DNA of 64,000 nucleotides, taken from NCBI GenBank assembly GCA_943846755.1, contig OX044365.1, positions 620,001 to 684,000 on the forward strand, read 5' to 3'. Shown here one piece after another: positions 22,423 through 30,302 of this stretch. The stretch is from UBA8752 sp002336475. GTDB lineage: Bacteria; Bacteroidota; Bacteroidia; Flavobacteriales_D; Sanyastnellaceae. The translations under genes were made by a program, and so were the position numbers. A model generated the notes under the pieces. It was given only the letters and a program-made list of their open reading frames with translations. It had not been told where the DNA came from and did no database searches. Each line of letters starts with the position of its first letter. Positions within the stretch are counted from its first letter, which is position 1.

Positions 22423-22968
22423 TCAACGTGTCTCCTCGGAGAAATCCCTCCGCACTTCCCAACCTTCAAGGAGGTCCTGTGGAAGCCCCACTGGACCAAA
22501 CTTTTCGTGCAAGGCAGTCTTGCGGTAAGCAAACAAGCCTTGGACCTGCCGCCTCACCCAAAACCCGGCCACCGCCTGACCCAGGCGGCCTGCCGGCAGT
22601 TTGTATTCCACAACGTCCATCACCGCTGTCCCTCCGTCTGGCAACGCTCGGAAAGCGTGGGTGTGGTCCCACAATGCAAAAGGACCCGACTCCTGAATGT
22701 CCCTGAACCATGCCCGTCCCGGTGCCTTCTCTGGCCCCTCAACCTCCATGATGAGGGTTTGCCATCCTGTGCGGAGGCCCAACATGGGGGCCACAGAAAT
22801 CTCAATCTCCAGTCCTGGGACGATGCGCTGGTCCCCGCCCTTTCCAACCTGCAGTTTTTGGTCGGGCGGGGTCAAGGGCGCCAGGTTTTGGGCGGTCGAA
22901 AAAAAGTCCCACAGCTCATCTATGGACGCGGCCAATCCTATGACCTCTGTCAACCGGTTCGCCCTCAT
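22423..22968 (-). CDS. SRPBCC-fold protein
   Basis: The ~181-residue protein has a START/Bet v1-type pattern: an N-terminal helix after the first strand (ASIDELWDFFSTAQNLAPLTPP) and repeated strands with the DxVxYxLPxG segment (DVVEYKLPAGRLG near 130). A long C-terminal helix follows. Such proteins often look like cell-division-inhibitor SulA-neighbour or dehydrase/cyclase-like SRPBCC members; the ligand is unknown. The ATG at 22968 overlaps the stop of the YkuK-like gene (ATGA), so the pair forms an operon. I preferred it to the upstream in-frame start at 22992, which would lie inside the previous gene. Confidence 0.8.
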   Translation of the reverse strand: MRANRLTEVIGLAASIDELWDFFSTAQNLAPLTPPDQKLQVGKGGDQRIVPGLEIEISVAPMLGLRTGWQTLIMEVEGPEKAPGRAWFRDIQESGPFALWDHTHAFRALPDGGTAVMDVVEYKLPAGRLGQAVAGFWVRRQVQGLFAYRKTALHEKFGPVGLPQDLLEGWEVRRDFSEETR

Positions 22969-23438
22969 TGGCACAAGGAGTCTGCAGCCCATGCTGCCAT
23001 CAGCAAGCCGGGCTTGGCTCCGGTTTGAAAACCCAACGATTGGATGTAGCCTGAAGAGGCACTCAACAGCTTATTGGAAGGGTATGCCGGGTCTGTATTG
23101 AAGTCGAGGTCGATTTGCTCGACCTGCACCGTGGTCTCCTCTCGGATCAGGTGTGCAACCGCAACAGACCGCTCCGTTTCGCCCCACAGCTTGGTCCACA
23201 TGTCCTCTATGCGCGGCACTTTTTCCTTGCGGTAAATGACATGGGCGCCTGCGCCCGGATAACGGAACACCACGGTGGTGGCGTAGACCGTATAGCTTCT
23301 GTAATTCTGGCTGTCACAGCCCACATACAAGGTGAATTTTTGGGCTGTTTGCTTCATTTCCCGCACATAATCGCAGACATCGAAACTGCGGCTCCCCCCC
23401 ATCACCTTGAAGCTTCTGTTGGATCGGTCTTCTGCCAT
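22965..23438 (-). CDS. YkuK-type RNase H-like protein (DUF458)
   Basis: The 157-residue protein resembles the YkuK/DUF458 family, a ribonuclease H-like fold. It shows LYVGCDSQNY (near residues 37-46), a conserved Asp-Ser loop, then TTVVFRYPG and a strand EQIDLDFNTDP (near 108) that supplies further acidic residues. Activity has not been firmly shown for the family. A TAACTTG motif ends exactly 5 nt before the ATG, and the stop overlaps the SRPBCC gene by 4 nt. Confidence 0.8.
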   Translation of the reverse strand: MAEDRSNRSFKVMGGSRSFDVCDYVREMKQTAQKFTLYVGCDSQNYRSYTVYATTVVFRYPGAGAHVIYRKEKVPRIEDMWTKLWGETERSVAVAHLIREETTVQVEQIDLDFNTDPAYPSNKLLSASSGYIQSLGFQTGAKPGLLMAAWAADSLCQ

Positions 23439-23443
23439 GCCAT

Positions 23444-23450
23444 CAAGTTA
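23444..23450 (-). promoter_or_regulatory. Candidate -7 element (YkuK gene)
   Basis: TAACTTG on the minus strand, then 5 nt, then the ATG of the YkuK-like gene. It resembles TAnnTTTG with one base missing. Confidence 0.4.
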
Positions 23451-23548
23451 GATGGGAGTTTTTCCGTTCTGTTGTTTCCTGCATTTGGTTTGTCCACAAA
23501 ATGGTCCCACCGTGGATTGCAGGGGCACAAAACGTCTAGAAATGGAAA

Positions 23549-23566
23549 CACCCGCCGTTGCGGGTG
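23549..23566 (-). terminator. Hairpin, probable terminator after the hybrid kinase
   Basis: A perfect 7-bp inverted repeat CACCCGC / GCGGGTG with a 4-nt loop lies in the 285-bp gap between the kinase stop and the YkuK gene. On the minus strand it is followed only by a short TTT, so it is a weak candidate. The rest of the gap (about 23600-23720) is AT-rich and I see no gene in it. Confidence 0.4.
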
Positions 23567-23723
23567 CTTCTCTACGATTCACAACTGTGATTGACCTCGG
23601 GAAATTCCGAAGTGCCTGTCAACCACATGTTCTAATTTACACATTATATTCCTTTTTAACAACAGCTTTTTTAATTTCATCGGTATTTATACCCGATTCA
23701 AGCGAAGCGTTGCGGCCTGTTGC

Positions 23724-25763
23724 TCACGCCTGGCTCCACTCGAGCAGCACTTGAAAGAGCTCCTTGGGCAAGTAGGGTTTTTTGAGGTAGGCGTCCATGC
23801 CTGCCTTCATCCCTTCCTCTTCGTCTTTTTCGAAAGCAAATGCAGTAATGCCCACAATGGGGGTGCGGCGGTTCGTTTCCTGCTCACGCTGCCGTATGGC
23901 GCGCGTGGCTTCAAATCCGTTCATGACAGGCATTTGAACATCCATCAAAACCACATCCCAAGCCTCCTTTTCAAAAAGAGCCAACGCTTCAACTCCGTTT
24001 CCTGCAGACTTGTAAGCCACGCCCCAACTGGTCAACAGCTTCTGCACATACATCAGGTTTATAGCGTTGTCTTCGACGCACAGCACGCGCAAGCCACGAA
24101 TGGATTTTTGATGGCCCTCTCCCGGAGGTGCCTGCGCAATTTCGGCGTGCTCGACCTCGAACTCAAAGGTGAAGGTGCTCCCTTGGTCCAGTTGACTGGT
24201 TGCCGCAATGCTTCCCCCATGCAGGGCGCAGAGCTCCCGGCATATGGCCAGGCCCAATCCACTCCCCTCCTTTAAACTGCCTTTGCGCTCTTCTGCCTGA
24301 ACAAAACGCTCGAACACCCGGGGTATCGTTTCCTCGGGAATGCCTTGTCCGGAGTCGGCCACCCGCACCCGCAACATCAGTTTGCCATCCCCTTCGACCA
24401 GCTCTGGTGACACCCGGACAAAGCCCTTCTTGGTGAATTTGGCGGCATTGCCCACCAGGTTCAACAGCACCTGAGACAAGGTCTGCACATCGATGCTCAA
24501 GGGGACATTCAAGGCGTCGTTCCACTCCAATTCGAGTGCGACGCCCTTGTCGCGGAGCAAAGTGCGGTACACCACCATGATGCCTTCAAAAGTTGGGCGC
24601 AGCATGGAGGGGCGTTTGTTGAGCTCCTGCCGACCTTCCTCGAGCCTGGCGATGTCGAGTACCCCATCCAATAGACCCTTGAGCAGGGTGCCCCCTTGCG
24701 AAATGGCCTCGATGTGATGGGATTGCTCTGCGCTCAACGGGGTGTCCAGCAGCAGATGCGACATTCCGATGATCGCGTTCAATGGCGTTCTGATTTCATG
24801 GCTCATCTTGGCCAAGAACCGGCGTTCAGCCCTGCGCGCAGCATTGGCCATGCGCATGGCTTTTTTCAGTTTTTCCTCGTCTTTTTTGCGTTCTGTAATG
24901 TCGTAGTGGATGCCCATCGAGCCGATGGACTCCCCTGCCTCATTGCGCAACGGCACCCCGCTGATCAGCAGCCATACGACTTCGCCCTGCTTGTTGCGGA
25001 TCTGGGACTCGTACAATTCTGACTCTCCTGCACTTCGCGCCTCGGTGCGGATTTCCATCTGTTCCCTGTCGGCGGGTGTCATCAATATTTCCGATGCTTT
25101 TTGCCCCAACAGCTCCTCCTCAGAATATCCCACGATGGCGCAAAACTTGGGGAATGCCCTGGTGATGCGCTCCTGTTTGTCGACCTCCAAAATTCCGAGG
25201 TCCATGTTTTCAATGATGCCCCGGTAATGCTCCTCGGACTGGCGCAACGCCAGCTCCAAACGCTTCTGATCGGTGATGTCGCGAATGATGCCGTGCACCT
25301 CATCCCGGTGACGCCCATCGGTCACACTCCAACTGAGACTCATGCTCAACCAGCGTTGCGTTCCCAGCTTGTTTTTGCTGGAAATCTCCACCCACAATTG
25401 GGGAGACAAACGCTGGGGATCTTGGATCCACTCTCCGATTTTCTCTGCCCATTGGCGTTGGCCATCGCGGCCCAACACGTCGACCACACGTTGCGACAAC
25501 AGGGCTTCCTGATCGCCGCCCAACATGCGGCTTCCTGCCGGATTGACATAACGGAACCGCCCTTCTTGATCAAGGGTGAATATGCCGTCCTCCGCCTTGT
25601 CCAAGATGTAGATCTCAGGCCGCACATCCTCTACGGCAGGGCCGGGCAGGGTGCCCTCCCCGCGTTCATCCTCCCACCCCGCCAATTCAGCCCGCAAAAG
25701 GGACCGCTCCTGCTCCAAGGCGGAGAGCCGCTTCTGGAGTTCGGACTTTGACGGTGTTGGCAT
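23724..25763 (-). CDS. PAS-PAS hybrid sensor histidine kinase with receiver domain
   Basis: The 679-residue protein starts with a short coiled coil. Two PAS domains follow (about 50-165 and 180-290, the second with a PAC-type end DITERKK). Then come HisKA with phospho-acceptor His in KMSHEIRTPLNAIIG (near 321), HATPase_c with N (LLNLVGNAAKF), G1 (DSGQGIP) and G2 (GSGLGLAI) boxes, and a C-terminal receiver with Asp in VVLMDVQMPVMNG (near 606) and Lys in LKKPY. No membrane segment or signal peptide is present, so it senses a cytoplasmic signal, perhaps redox or a ligand in PAS. No output regulator lies beside it. It is divergent from the LysM/O-acylation operon over 66 bp. Confidence 0.95.
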   Translation of the reverse strand: MPTPSKSELQKRLSALEQERSLLRAELAGWEDERGEGTLPGPAVEDVRPEIYILDKAEDGIFTLDQEGRFRYVNPAGSRMLGGDQEALLSQRVVDVLGRDGQRQWAEKIGEWIQDPQRLSPQLWVEISSKNKLGTQRWLSMSLSWSVTDGRHRDEVHGIIRDITDQKRLELALRQSEEHYRGIIENMDLGILEVDKQERITRAFPKFCAIVGYSEEELLGQKASEILMTPADREQMEIRTEARSAGESELYESQIRNKQGEVVWLLISGVPLRNEAGESIGSMGIHYDITERKKDEEKLKKAMRMANAARRAERRFLAKMSHEIRTPLNAIIGMSHLLLDTPLSAEQSHHIEAISQGGTLLKGLLDGVLDIARLEEGRQELNKRPSMLRPTFEGIMVVYRTLLRDKGVALELEWNDALNVPLSIDVQTLSQVLLNLVGNAAKFTKKGFVRVSPELVEGDGKLMLRVRVADSGQGIPEETIPRVFERFVQAEERKGSLKEGSGLGLAICRELCALHGGSIAATSQLDQGSTFTFEFEVEHAEIAQAPPGEGHQKSIRGLRVLCVEDNAINLMYVQKLLTSWGVAYKSAGNGVEALALFEKEAWDVVLMDVQMPVMNGFEATRAIRQREQETNRRTPIVGITAFAFEKDEEEGMKAGMDAYLKKPYLPKELFQVLLEWSQA

Positions 25764-25829
25764 GTTGGAAATGTTCTCAGTTGCTCACATGTAATTTACT
25801 ACCAATACTGTCCATATTCGTGTAGCACT

Positions 25830-27203
25830 ATGCACGTTTTTCGGATACAGAATTTATGGGTGTTGGCCGCTTTTTTTGCATGCCTGCAGGGAGGGTCCAT
25901 TCGGGCACAACCCGACCTCTTGGGGTGGGAATCCCTGGTGCATTCCATGGCATGGTCTCCTTGGGTTGAAGACCTTGAGTCTCTAGAAGCGGGGTGCATT
26001 CTGACGCCAATGGATCCTCAAATGGACCCCTCCCGGTGGCGCGCACGCACCGATTGGGCGGAGTCGCTGCTCCAACAACTCGAGGCCCTGCCCCATGCCG
26101 AGCACCACGCAGACCGCGCTTTGCAACGCATGCTGGCCGACGGCATGTTGTGCTTCAGGCTGATGGAAGCGGCGGCCGACCGACACCGCAATGAGGTTGA
26201 GGCCGCTTTTGACGGCGCAGGGCTGCCTGCCGATTGGGCCATGCTGCCGATGGCCCTCACCGGATGGAACAATGCCTATTACGGTCCCGGTCGCCGGGCT
26301 GGACCTTGGGCCATGGACATGACCTCTGCTTTGTCTTACGGGCTAGACATTCGCCGCGGATGGGACGAGCGGCACCTGCCAGAAGAAATGACACCGGCTG
26401 CCATTGCCCATACCAAAAAATGCACCGCTGCTTTTCCCAACGACCCTTTGCGCCAGGTCCTCTCTTTTGTGCGCGGACCGCGGGCAGCGCGCAGCGCAGA
26501 CGTGACAGCTTTGGATGCCGCTTTGCTTGAATGGCTGCATTTACTCCGTGTGATCTTGCAGGTGGACCGCAACTTTGATTGGAACGATACCCACGCGCTG
26601 TGGATGCTTCGGGCAGGACAACTTGAGCGGCTGACCTGTCCAGAGGGAGGGACGGGGTTCTTTAGCCTCGCAGATACCGTCCCCGCTGTTTACGGGGCAT
26701 TGCGCTCCGAGAACCCTTGGTTCACCACGGACTCCATAGGGTTCAATGCCATGAGGTCAGAACTGCTGGTTCCCCTCGGCGTCGGCCTGCGCTGGTCAGA
26801 CCGGGACGCCATGTGCAATGGGCGTCCTGCCCCCCGTGCACCGGCCCAAGCTGTGGTGCATGTGGTGCAGCCAGGCGATGTGCTTGGGGGCATCGCCCGC
26901 GACTATGGTGTGCGCATTGGTGAAATCAAGCGGTTTAATCAACTCGAGGGCGATTTGATCCGGGTGGGCCAAAGGTTAGAAATCCCCGGTTCACTGGGCC
27001 GGATTTCTCCTGAACCTAAGGCGCCCAGTGCACCTGCAGCCGACGGCACCCCGTGGATCTGGCATACGGTTCAAGAAGGCGAGTCTTATTGGACCATTTC
27101 CCTGCAGTACCCACAGACGGATTTGGAGACCATCATGCGCATGAACGGTGTTTCCCCCGAAGCATTGCAACCGGGCATGAAACTGAAGATCCCCCCTCCA
27201 TGA
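25830..27203 (+). CDS. Secreted LysM protein with degenerate lytic-transglycosylase-like domain
   Basis: The 457-residue protein has a signal peptide (ending IRAQ near 27). A region at about 120-210 aligns by eye with MltD/Slt-type lytic transglycosylases (DWAMLPMALTGWNNAY, then RRAGPWAMDMTSALSYGL, then the DERHLPEEMT segment). Two LysM domains follow (about 343-386 and 411-457). In active enzymes the first segment carries the catalytic Glu (LPxIESxF); here the matching position is Leu143, and the middle motif reads PWAMDM rather than LWQFM. It probably binds peptidoglycan without cutting it. It is the first gene of a four-gene overlapping operon with two SGNH proteins and an MBOAT acyltransferase. 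Confidence 0.82.
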   Translation: MHVFRIQNLWVLAAFFACLQGGSIRAQPDLLGWESLVHSMAWSPWVEDLESLEAGCILTPMDPQMDPSRWRARTDWAESLLQQLEALPHAEHHADRALQRMLADGMLCFRLMEAAADRHRNEVEAAFDGAGLPADWAMLPMALTGWNNAYYGPGRRAGPWAMDMTSALSYGLDIRRGWDERHLPEEMTPAAIAHTKKCTAAFPNDPLRQVLSFVRGPRAARSADVTALDAALLEWLHLLRVILQVDRNFDWNDTHALWMLRAGQLERLTCPEGGTGFFSLADTVPAVYGALRSENPWFTTDSIGFNAMRSELLVPLGVGLRWSDRDAMCNGRPAPRAPAQAVVHVVQPGDVLGGIARDYGVRIGEIKRFNQLEGDLIRVGQRLEIPGSLGRISPEPKAPSAPAADGTPWIWHTVQEGESYWTISLQYPQTDLETIMRMNGVSPEALQPGMKLKIPPP

Positions 27204-28966
27204 GTGCACCTCACCCCCCCCGCGACGACCGGTGGAAAGGGGCGATGGCCCTTTCTGTTGTGGGCTGTGCCGTTACACTTCTGGCGGCACTGTCCCCTGC
27301 CGATGGCCTCCGTTTGGGTGAGACCGCTGTGCGCATTTCCTATCCTGAAGCATGGCGGGCGTGGCTGAACCCTTCCCCAGCCCCCATTGTGGTGCCGCGC
27401 TGGAAACCCGAAGACGTGTCAGATCTGTTGGCCCAATACGATTCCAACTGGACAGCGGCTACGGCTGAAGAAGTGCCCACGGACAGCATCAAAGCACCCG
27501 CGACTGCAGCCGAGGCAGACAGCACTGCGCAGTTGCTCCCTCCTGGGATCAGCAGCACCGCCCTCCTTCCCGACACCGCCAAAACACCAGCAAGCGCATC
27601 ACTTCCGGTGTCCGCGGTGGCGCAGAAGGAAGCCCATAACCCACCGCCGTCGAAACGCACCCCCGTCAACATTCCCGACGCGTCGGCCCTGCCCCCTGCC
27701 TTGAGGCTTTCCATTCCCGAATCGGCCCGCTGGGCATTTGGTCAACTTTTTGAGCGGCTCGACAGGCACGAAAACATACAGGTGCTGCACTACGGCGACA
27801 GCCAAATTGAAGGCGACCGGATTTCGGGGATGATGCGCCACGCTTGGCAAAAGCGCTGGGGAGGTTCCGGACCGGGGCTTCAAGCGCCTGTGCCTTTGGT
27901 TCAGAGTTTTGCCCTGCGACAATCGCACACCGGGGCTTGGAAACGCCATACGCGTTACGGCCGGCGGGATACCACAGATGCAGATGAACGGTATGGCCTG
28001 TTGGCATGCTATGCAGAACTGGAAGATTCCACTGGCGCTCCAGCTTGTTTGACGGTGGCTCCCGAACCCCGCAACCACAAGCAGTTTGGGCAATGGAATG
28101 GCTTGCGGGTGTGGCACGACGCCGTCGATACTGACTGCCATGTGGCCGTCAACGGCATTCCCTTGGACACCCTCAAAGCTGGTACTGCAGCTTCTGTTTT
28201 GGAACTGAACACAACGTGGAACCCCGGAGACCCTTCTTTGCTGGCCACCGGGGCTGACCGGCCCACGCAGCCCCTGGCTATGGAGGTGTGCTTCCAAGGT
28301 GGAACACCGCGCATTTTTGCCATAGAGCCCCAAGGACAGGGGGTTCAATGGCATGGCGTACCCATGCGCGGCAGTTCGGGCACCTTGTTTAGAAAACTTG
28401 ACCGCCCGCATTTTACCGGACAATTGCAGGCATTGGCTCCAGACCTCGTCATCCTGCAATACGGCGGCAATGTGGTGCCGCACTGCAAGGACCTGGCCCA
28501 GGCCGAAAGGTTTGGAGGATGGTTTGGCAGCCAGATCCGCCTCTTCCAACGCGTCCTGCCCGAAGCCGCCATCTTGGTCATCGGCCCCTCTGACATGTCC
28601 GAAAAAACCGGTCTTCAGTGGACTTCGTTTCCGCAACTGGCGGCGGTCCGAGATGTTCTGAAGCGCACTGCTTTGGAAAACGGTGCTGGATACTGGGACT
28701 TGCTCGAGGTGATGGGTGGCCTCGGGAGCATGCCGGCCTGGGTAGACAGCGAGCCCGCCCTTGCTGGCCCTGACCACGTGCACTTTACCCCCCTTGGTGC
28801 CAAAAAGGTGGGCACGCTGTTGGACCGTTCTTTCCTCGGCTGTTACAGCGAATGGAAGCAAGATTGGCTGAAGCCTGCCCCCAAGGCCATGTCCAAGCGC
28901 CCCTCTGCCCCCGTGGTCCCTTCCGGGCCCTCATCTCCTGCCCTCGAAACCGATGGACTGCGCTAA
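27200..28966 (+). CDS. SGNH-fold protein 1, N-terminal membrane anchor, O-acylation locus
   Basis: The ATG overlaps the LysM gene stop (ATGA). The 588-residue protein has one membrane segment (about 15-35) and a Pro/Ala/Thr-rich linker to about 165. A SGNH/GDSL domain follows, with block I HYGDSQIEGDR (Ser201), an Asn-containing block (LQYGGNVV near 426) and the C-terminal Asp525-x-x-His528 in DHVHFT. SGNH enzymes next to MBOAT proteins act as O-acetyltransferases or esterases on extracytoplasmic glycans (AlgJ/AlgX, PatB, OatA-like). The predicted active domain is periplasmic. The upstream in-frame start at 27053 lies inside the LysM gene and is rejected. Confidence 0.85.
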   Translation: MSAPHPPRDDRWKGAMALSVVGCAVTLLAALSPADGLRLGETAVRISYPEAWRAWLNPSPAPIVVPRWKPEDVSDLLAQYDSNWTAATAEEVPTDSIKAPATAAEADSTAQLLPPGISSTALLPDTAKTPASASLPVSAVAQKEAHNPPPSKRTPVNIPDASALPPALRLSIPESARWAFGQLFERLDRHENIQVLHYGDSQIEGDRISGMMRHAWQKRWGGSGPGLQAPVPLVQSFALRQSHTGAWKRHTRYGRRDTTDADERYGLLACYAELEDSTGAPACLTVAPEPRNHKQFGQWNGLRVWHDAVDTDCHVAVNGIPLDTLKAGTAASVLELNTTWNPGDPSLLATGADRPTQPLAMEVCFQGGTPRIFAIEPQGQGVQWHGVPMRGSSGTLFRKLDRPHFTGQLQALAPDLVILQYGGNVVPHCKDLAQAERFGGWFGSQIRLFQRVLPEAAILVIGPSDMSEKTGLQWTSFPQLAAVRDVLKRTALENGAGYWDLLEVMGGLGSMPAWVDSEPALAGPDHVHFTPLGAKKVGTLLDRSFLGCYSEWKQDWLKPAPKAMSKRPSAPVVPSGPSSPALETDGLR

Positions 28967-30302
28967 AGCCGATCCATACAGGCCGGTGTGGACCAACAAA
29001 TGCCGCTGGCTGGCGGTAGTCTTGTGGCTCGGCAGTGGCTTCATGGATGGTGCCCTGTGCTGGGGACAACGGGATTCTGCTGCGACCGAGTCGGAATGGA
29101 GCGAGACGACACCAGACCGCCTGCGCGGCGACGTTCACCGTGACGATGACCTGGCGGGTCTGCCCGCGATGGACGCCACCCTCTATGGACGTGAGCACCT
29201 CTCTCGGTTTTTGACGTCCTGGTACACCTTGCTGTTTGATTTACAGCCCAACAGTCCCGCTGCGAGCCCCATTGAAGTGGTTCATTTCGGAGGGTCTCAT
29301 GTTCAGGCCGGGCGCATTGGCTGGGCTTTTCGCCAACGGCTCAGTGAAGACCGTCCCGGCATCGCCGTCGGATGTGGGATCCAGGTGCCCCACCGATTGA
29401 TGGACTCCAATGGTCCGCCCGATAGGGGTTGGTCCTCTACTGAGAACTGGTCGGGTCAATCGTGCGCGAACAGAAGACATCAGGCGCCTTGGGGCATAAC
29501 GGGCATCGAGGCTCAGAGCCCGGTGGCTGCACCCGTGGCCTGTTGGAGCGGCTCCCCTGCCGGTGAGCGTTGCGTGTCTGAAATCCGGATCCTGTCGCGG
29601 CCGGATTCTGCCCTGAACTGGCACCCTGTGCTTCCCCAGCCCTGGAAGCCGGACCTCGCTGCGCAATCCAGCGCAGGCATAGCCCATTGGATCAGTCCAG
29701 CAGGTGGTGCCGCTCCTGACACCCTCATCCTTCAGCCTGCCGCAGCAGGTGCGCAAGCCTTGCACGGCGTGGAATGGGTCCCTCAAAATGCAGGTTTTGT
29801 CTTCCATGACCTCGGTGCCAATGGTGCCAACTCCACTTCTTGGATGCGGAACCCCCACTTCAAGGAGCAACTGCGCAATGTGGCCCCCGACTTGACCATT
29901 CTCGCATGGGGCATCAACGATGCGCACATGTCTCAAAGCCGGTTCGATGCTGCCCGTTTTTCCCGGCATTATGGCGCCTTGATTGACACCATACGCTCGG
30001 CCCATCCGGACACGGAAATCCTGCTGGTCACCAACAACGACAGCCACTACCGCCACCGACACAACCCCAATGCCGAAGACGTCAGAGCGGCCATGCTGAA
30101 CCTGGTTGCAGAGCGAGACGTAGCCTGCTGGGACCTCTACGGACACCTCGGGGGAAAGGGGTCCATTGACGCCTTGAACGCCACTGGGTTTGCTGCCAGT
30201 GACAGGCTGCATTTTAGAAGGGACGGCTACATCCTCATCGGCGAGTTGCTCTATGAACTGCTCGTCAGGGCTGCCATTCAACATTCGACCCCTGCCCCAT
30301 GA
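28953..30302 (+). CDS. SGNH-fold protein 2 (GGSH variant), O-acylation locus
   Basis: The 449-residue protein overlaps the first SGNH gene by 14 bp and the MBOAT gene by 4. It has an N-terminal hydrophobic segment (about 18-38, ending near CWGQ) that acts as signal or anchor. The SGNH domain has an altered block I, HFGGSHVQAGR: the Asp before the nucleophile is Gly, but Ser115 is kept. It also has a GxND-type block (AWGINDAHMS near 316) and Asp417-x-x-His420 (DRLHF). A complete triad with a modified block I is typical of SGNH proteins partnered with MBOAT acyltransferases. A second, differently tuned acyl-transfer or esterase step is the simplest reading. Confidence 0.83.
   Translation: MDCAKADPYRPVWTNKCRWLAVVLWLGSGFMDGALCWGQRDSAATESEWSETTPDRLRGDVHRDDDLAGLPAMDATLYGREHLSRFLTSWYTLLFDLQPNSPAASPIEVVHFGGSHVQAGRIGWAFRQRLSEDRPGIAVGCGIQVPHRLMDSNGPPDRGWSSTENWSGQSCANRRHQAPWGITGIEAQSPVAAPVACWSGSPAGERCVSEIRILSRPDSALNWHPVLPQPWKPDLAAQSSAGIAHWISPAGGAAPDTLILQPAAAGAQALHGVEWVPQNAGFVFHDLGANGANSTSWMRNPHFKEQLRNVAPDLTILAWGINDAHMSQSRFDAARFSRHYGALIDTIRSAHPDTEILLVTNNDSHYRHRHNPNAEDVRAAMLNLVAERDVACWDLYGHLGGKGSIDALNATGFAASDRLHFRRDGYILIGELLYELLVRAAIQHSTPAP

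Noticed and set aside
27599..28861. 420-codon minus-strand frame
   Set aside because: Antisense to the first SGNH gene, with no domain and no start context.
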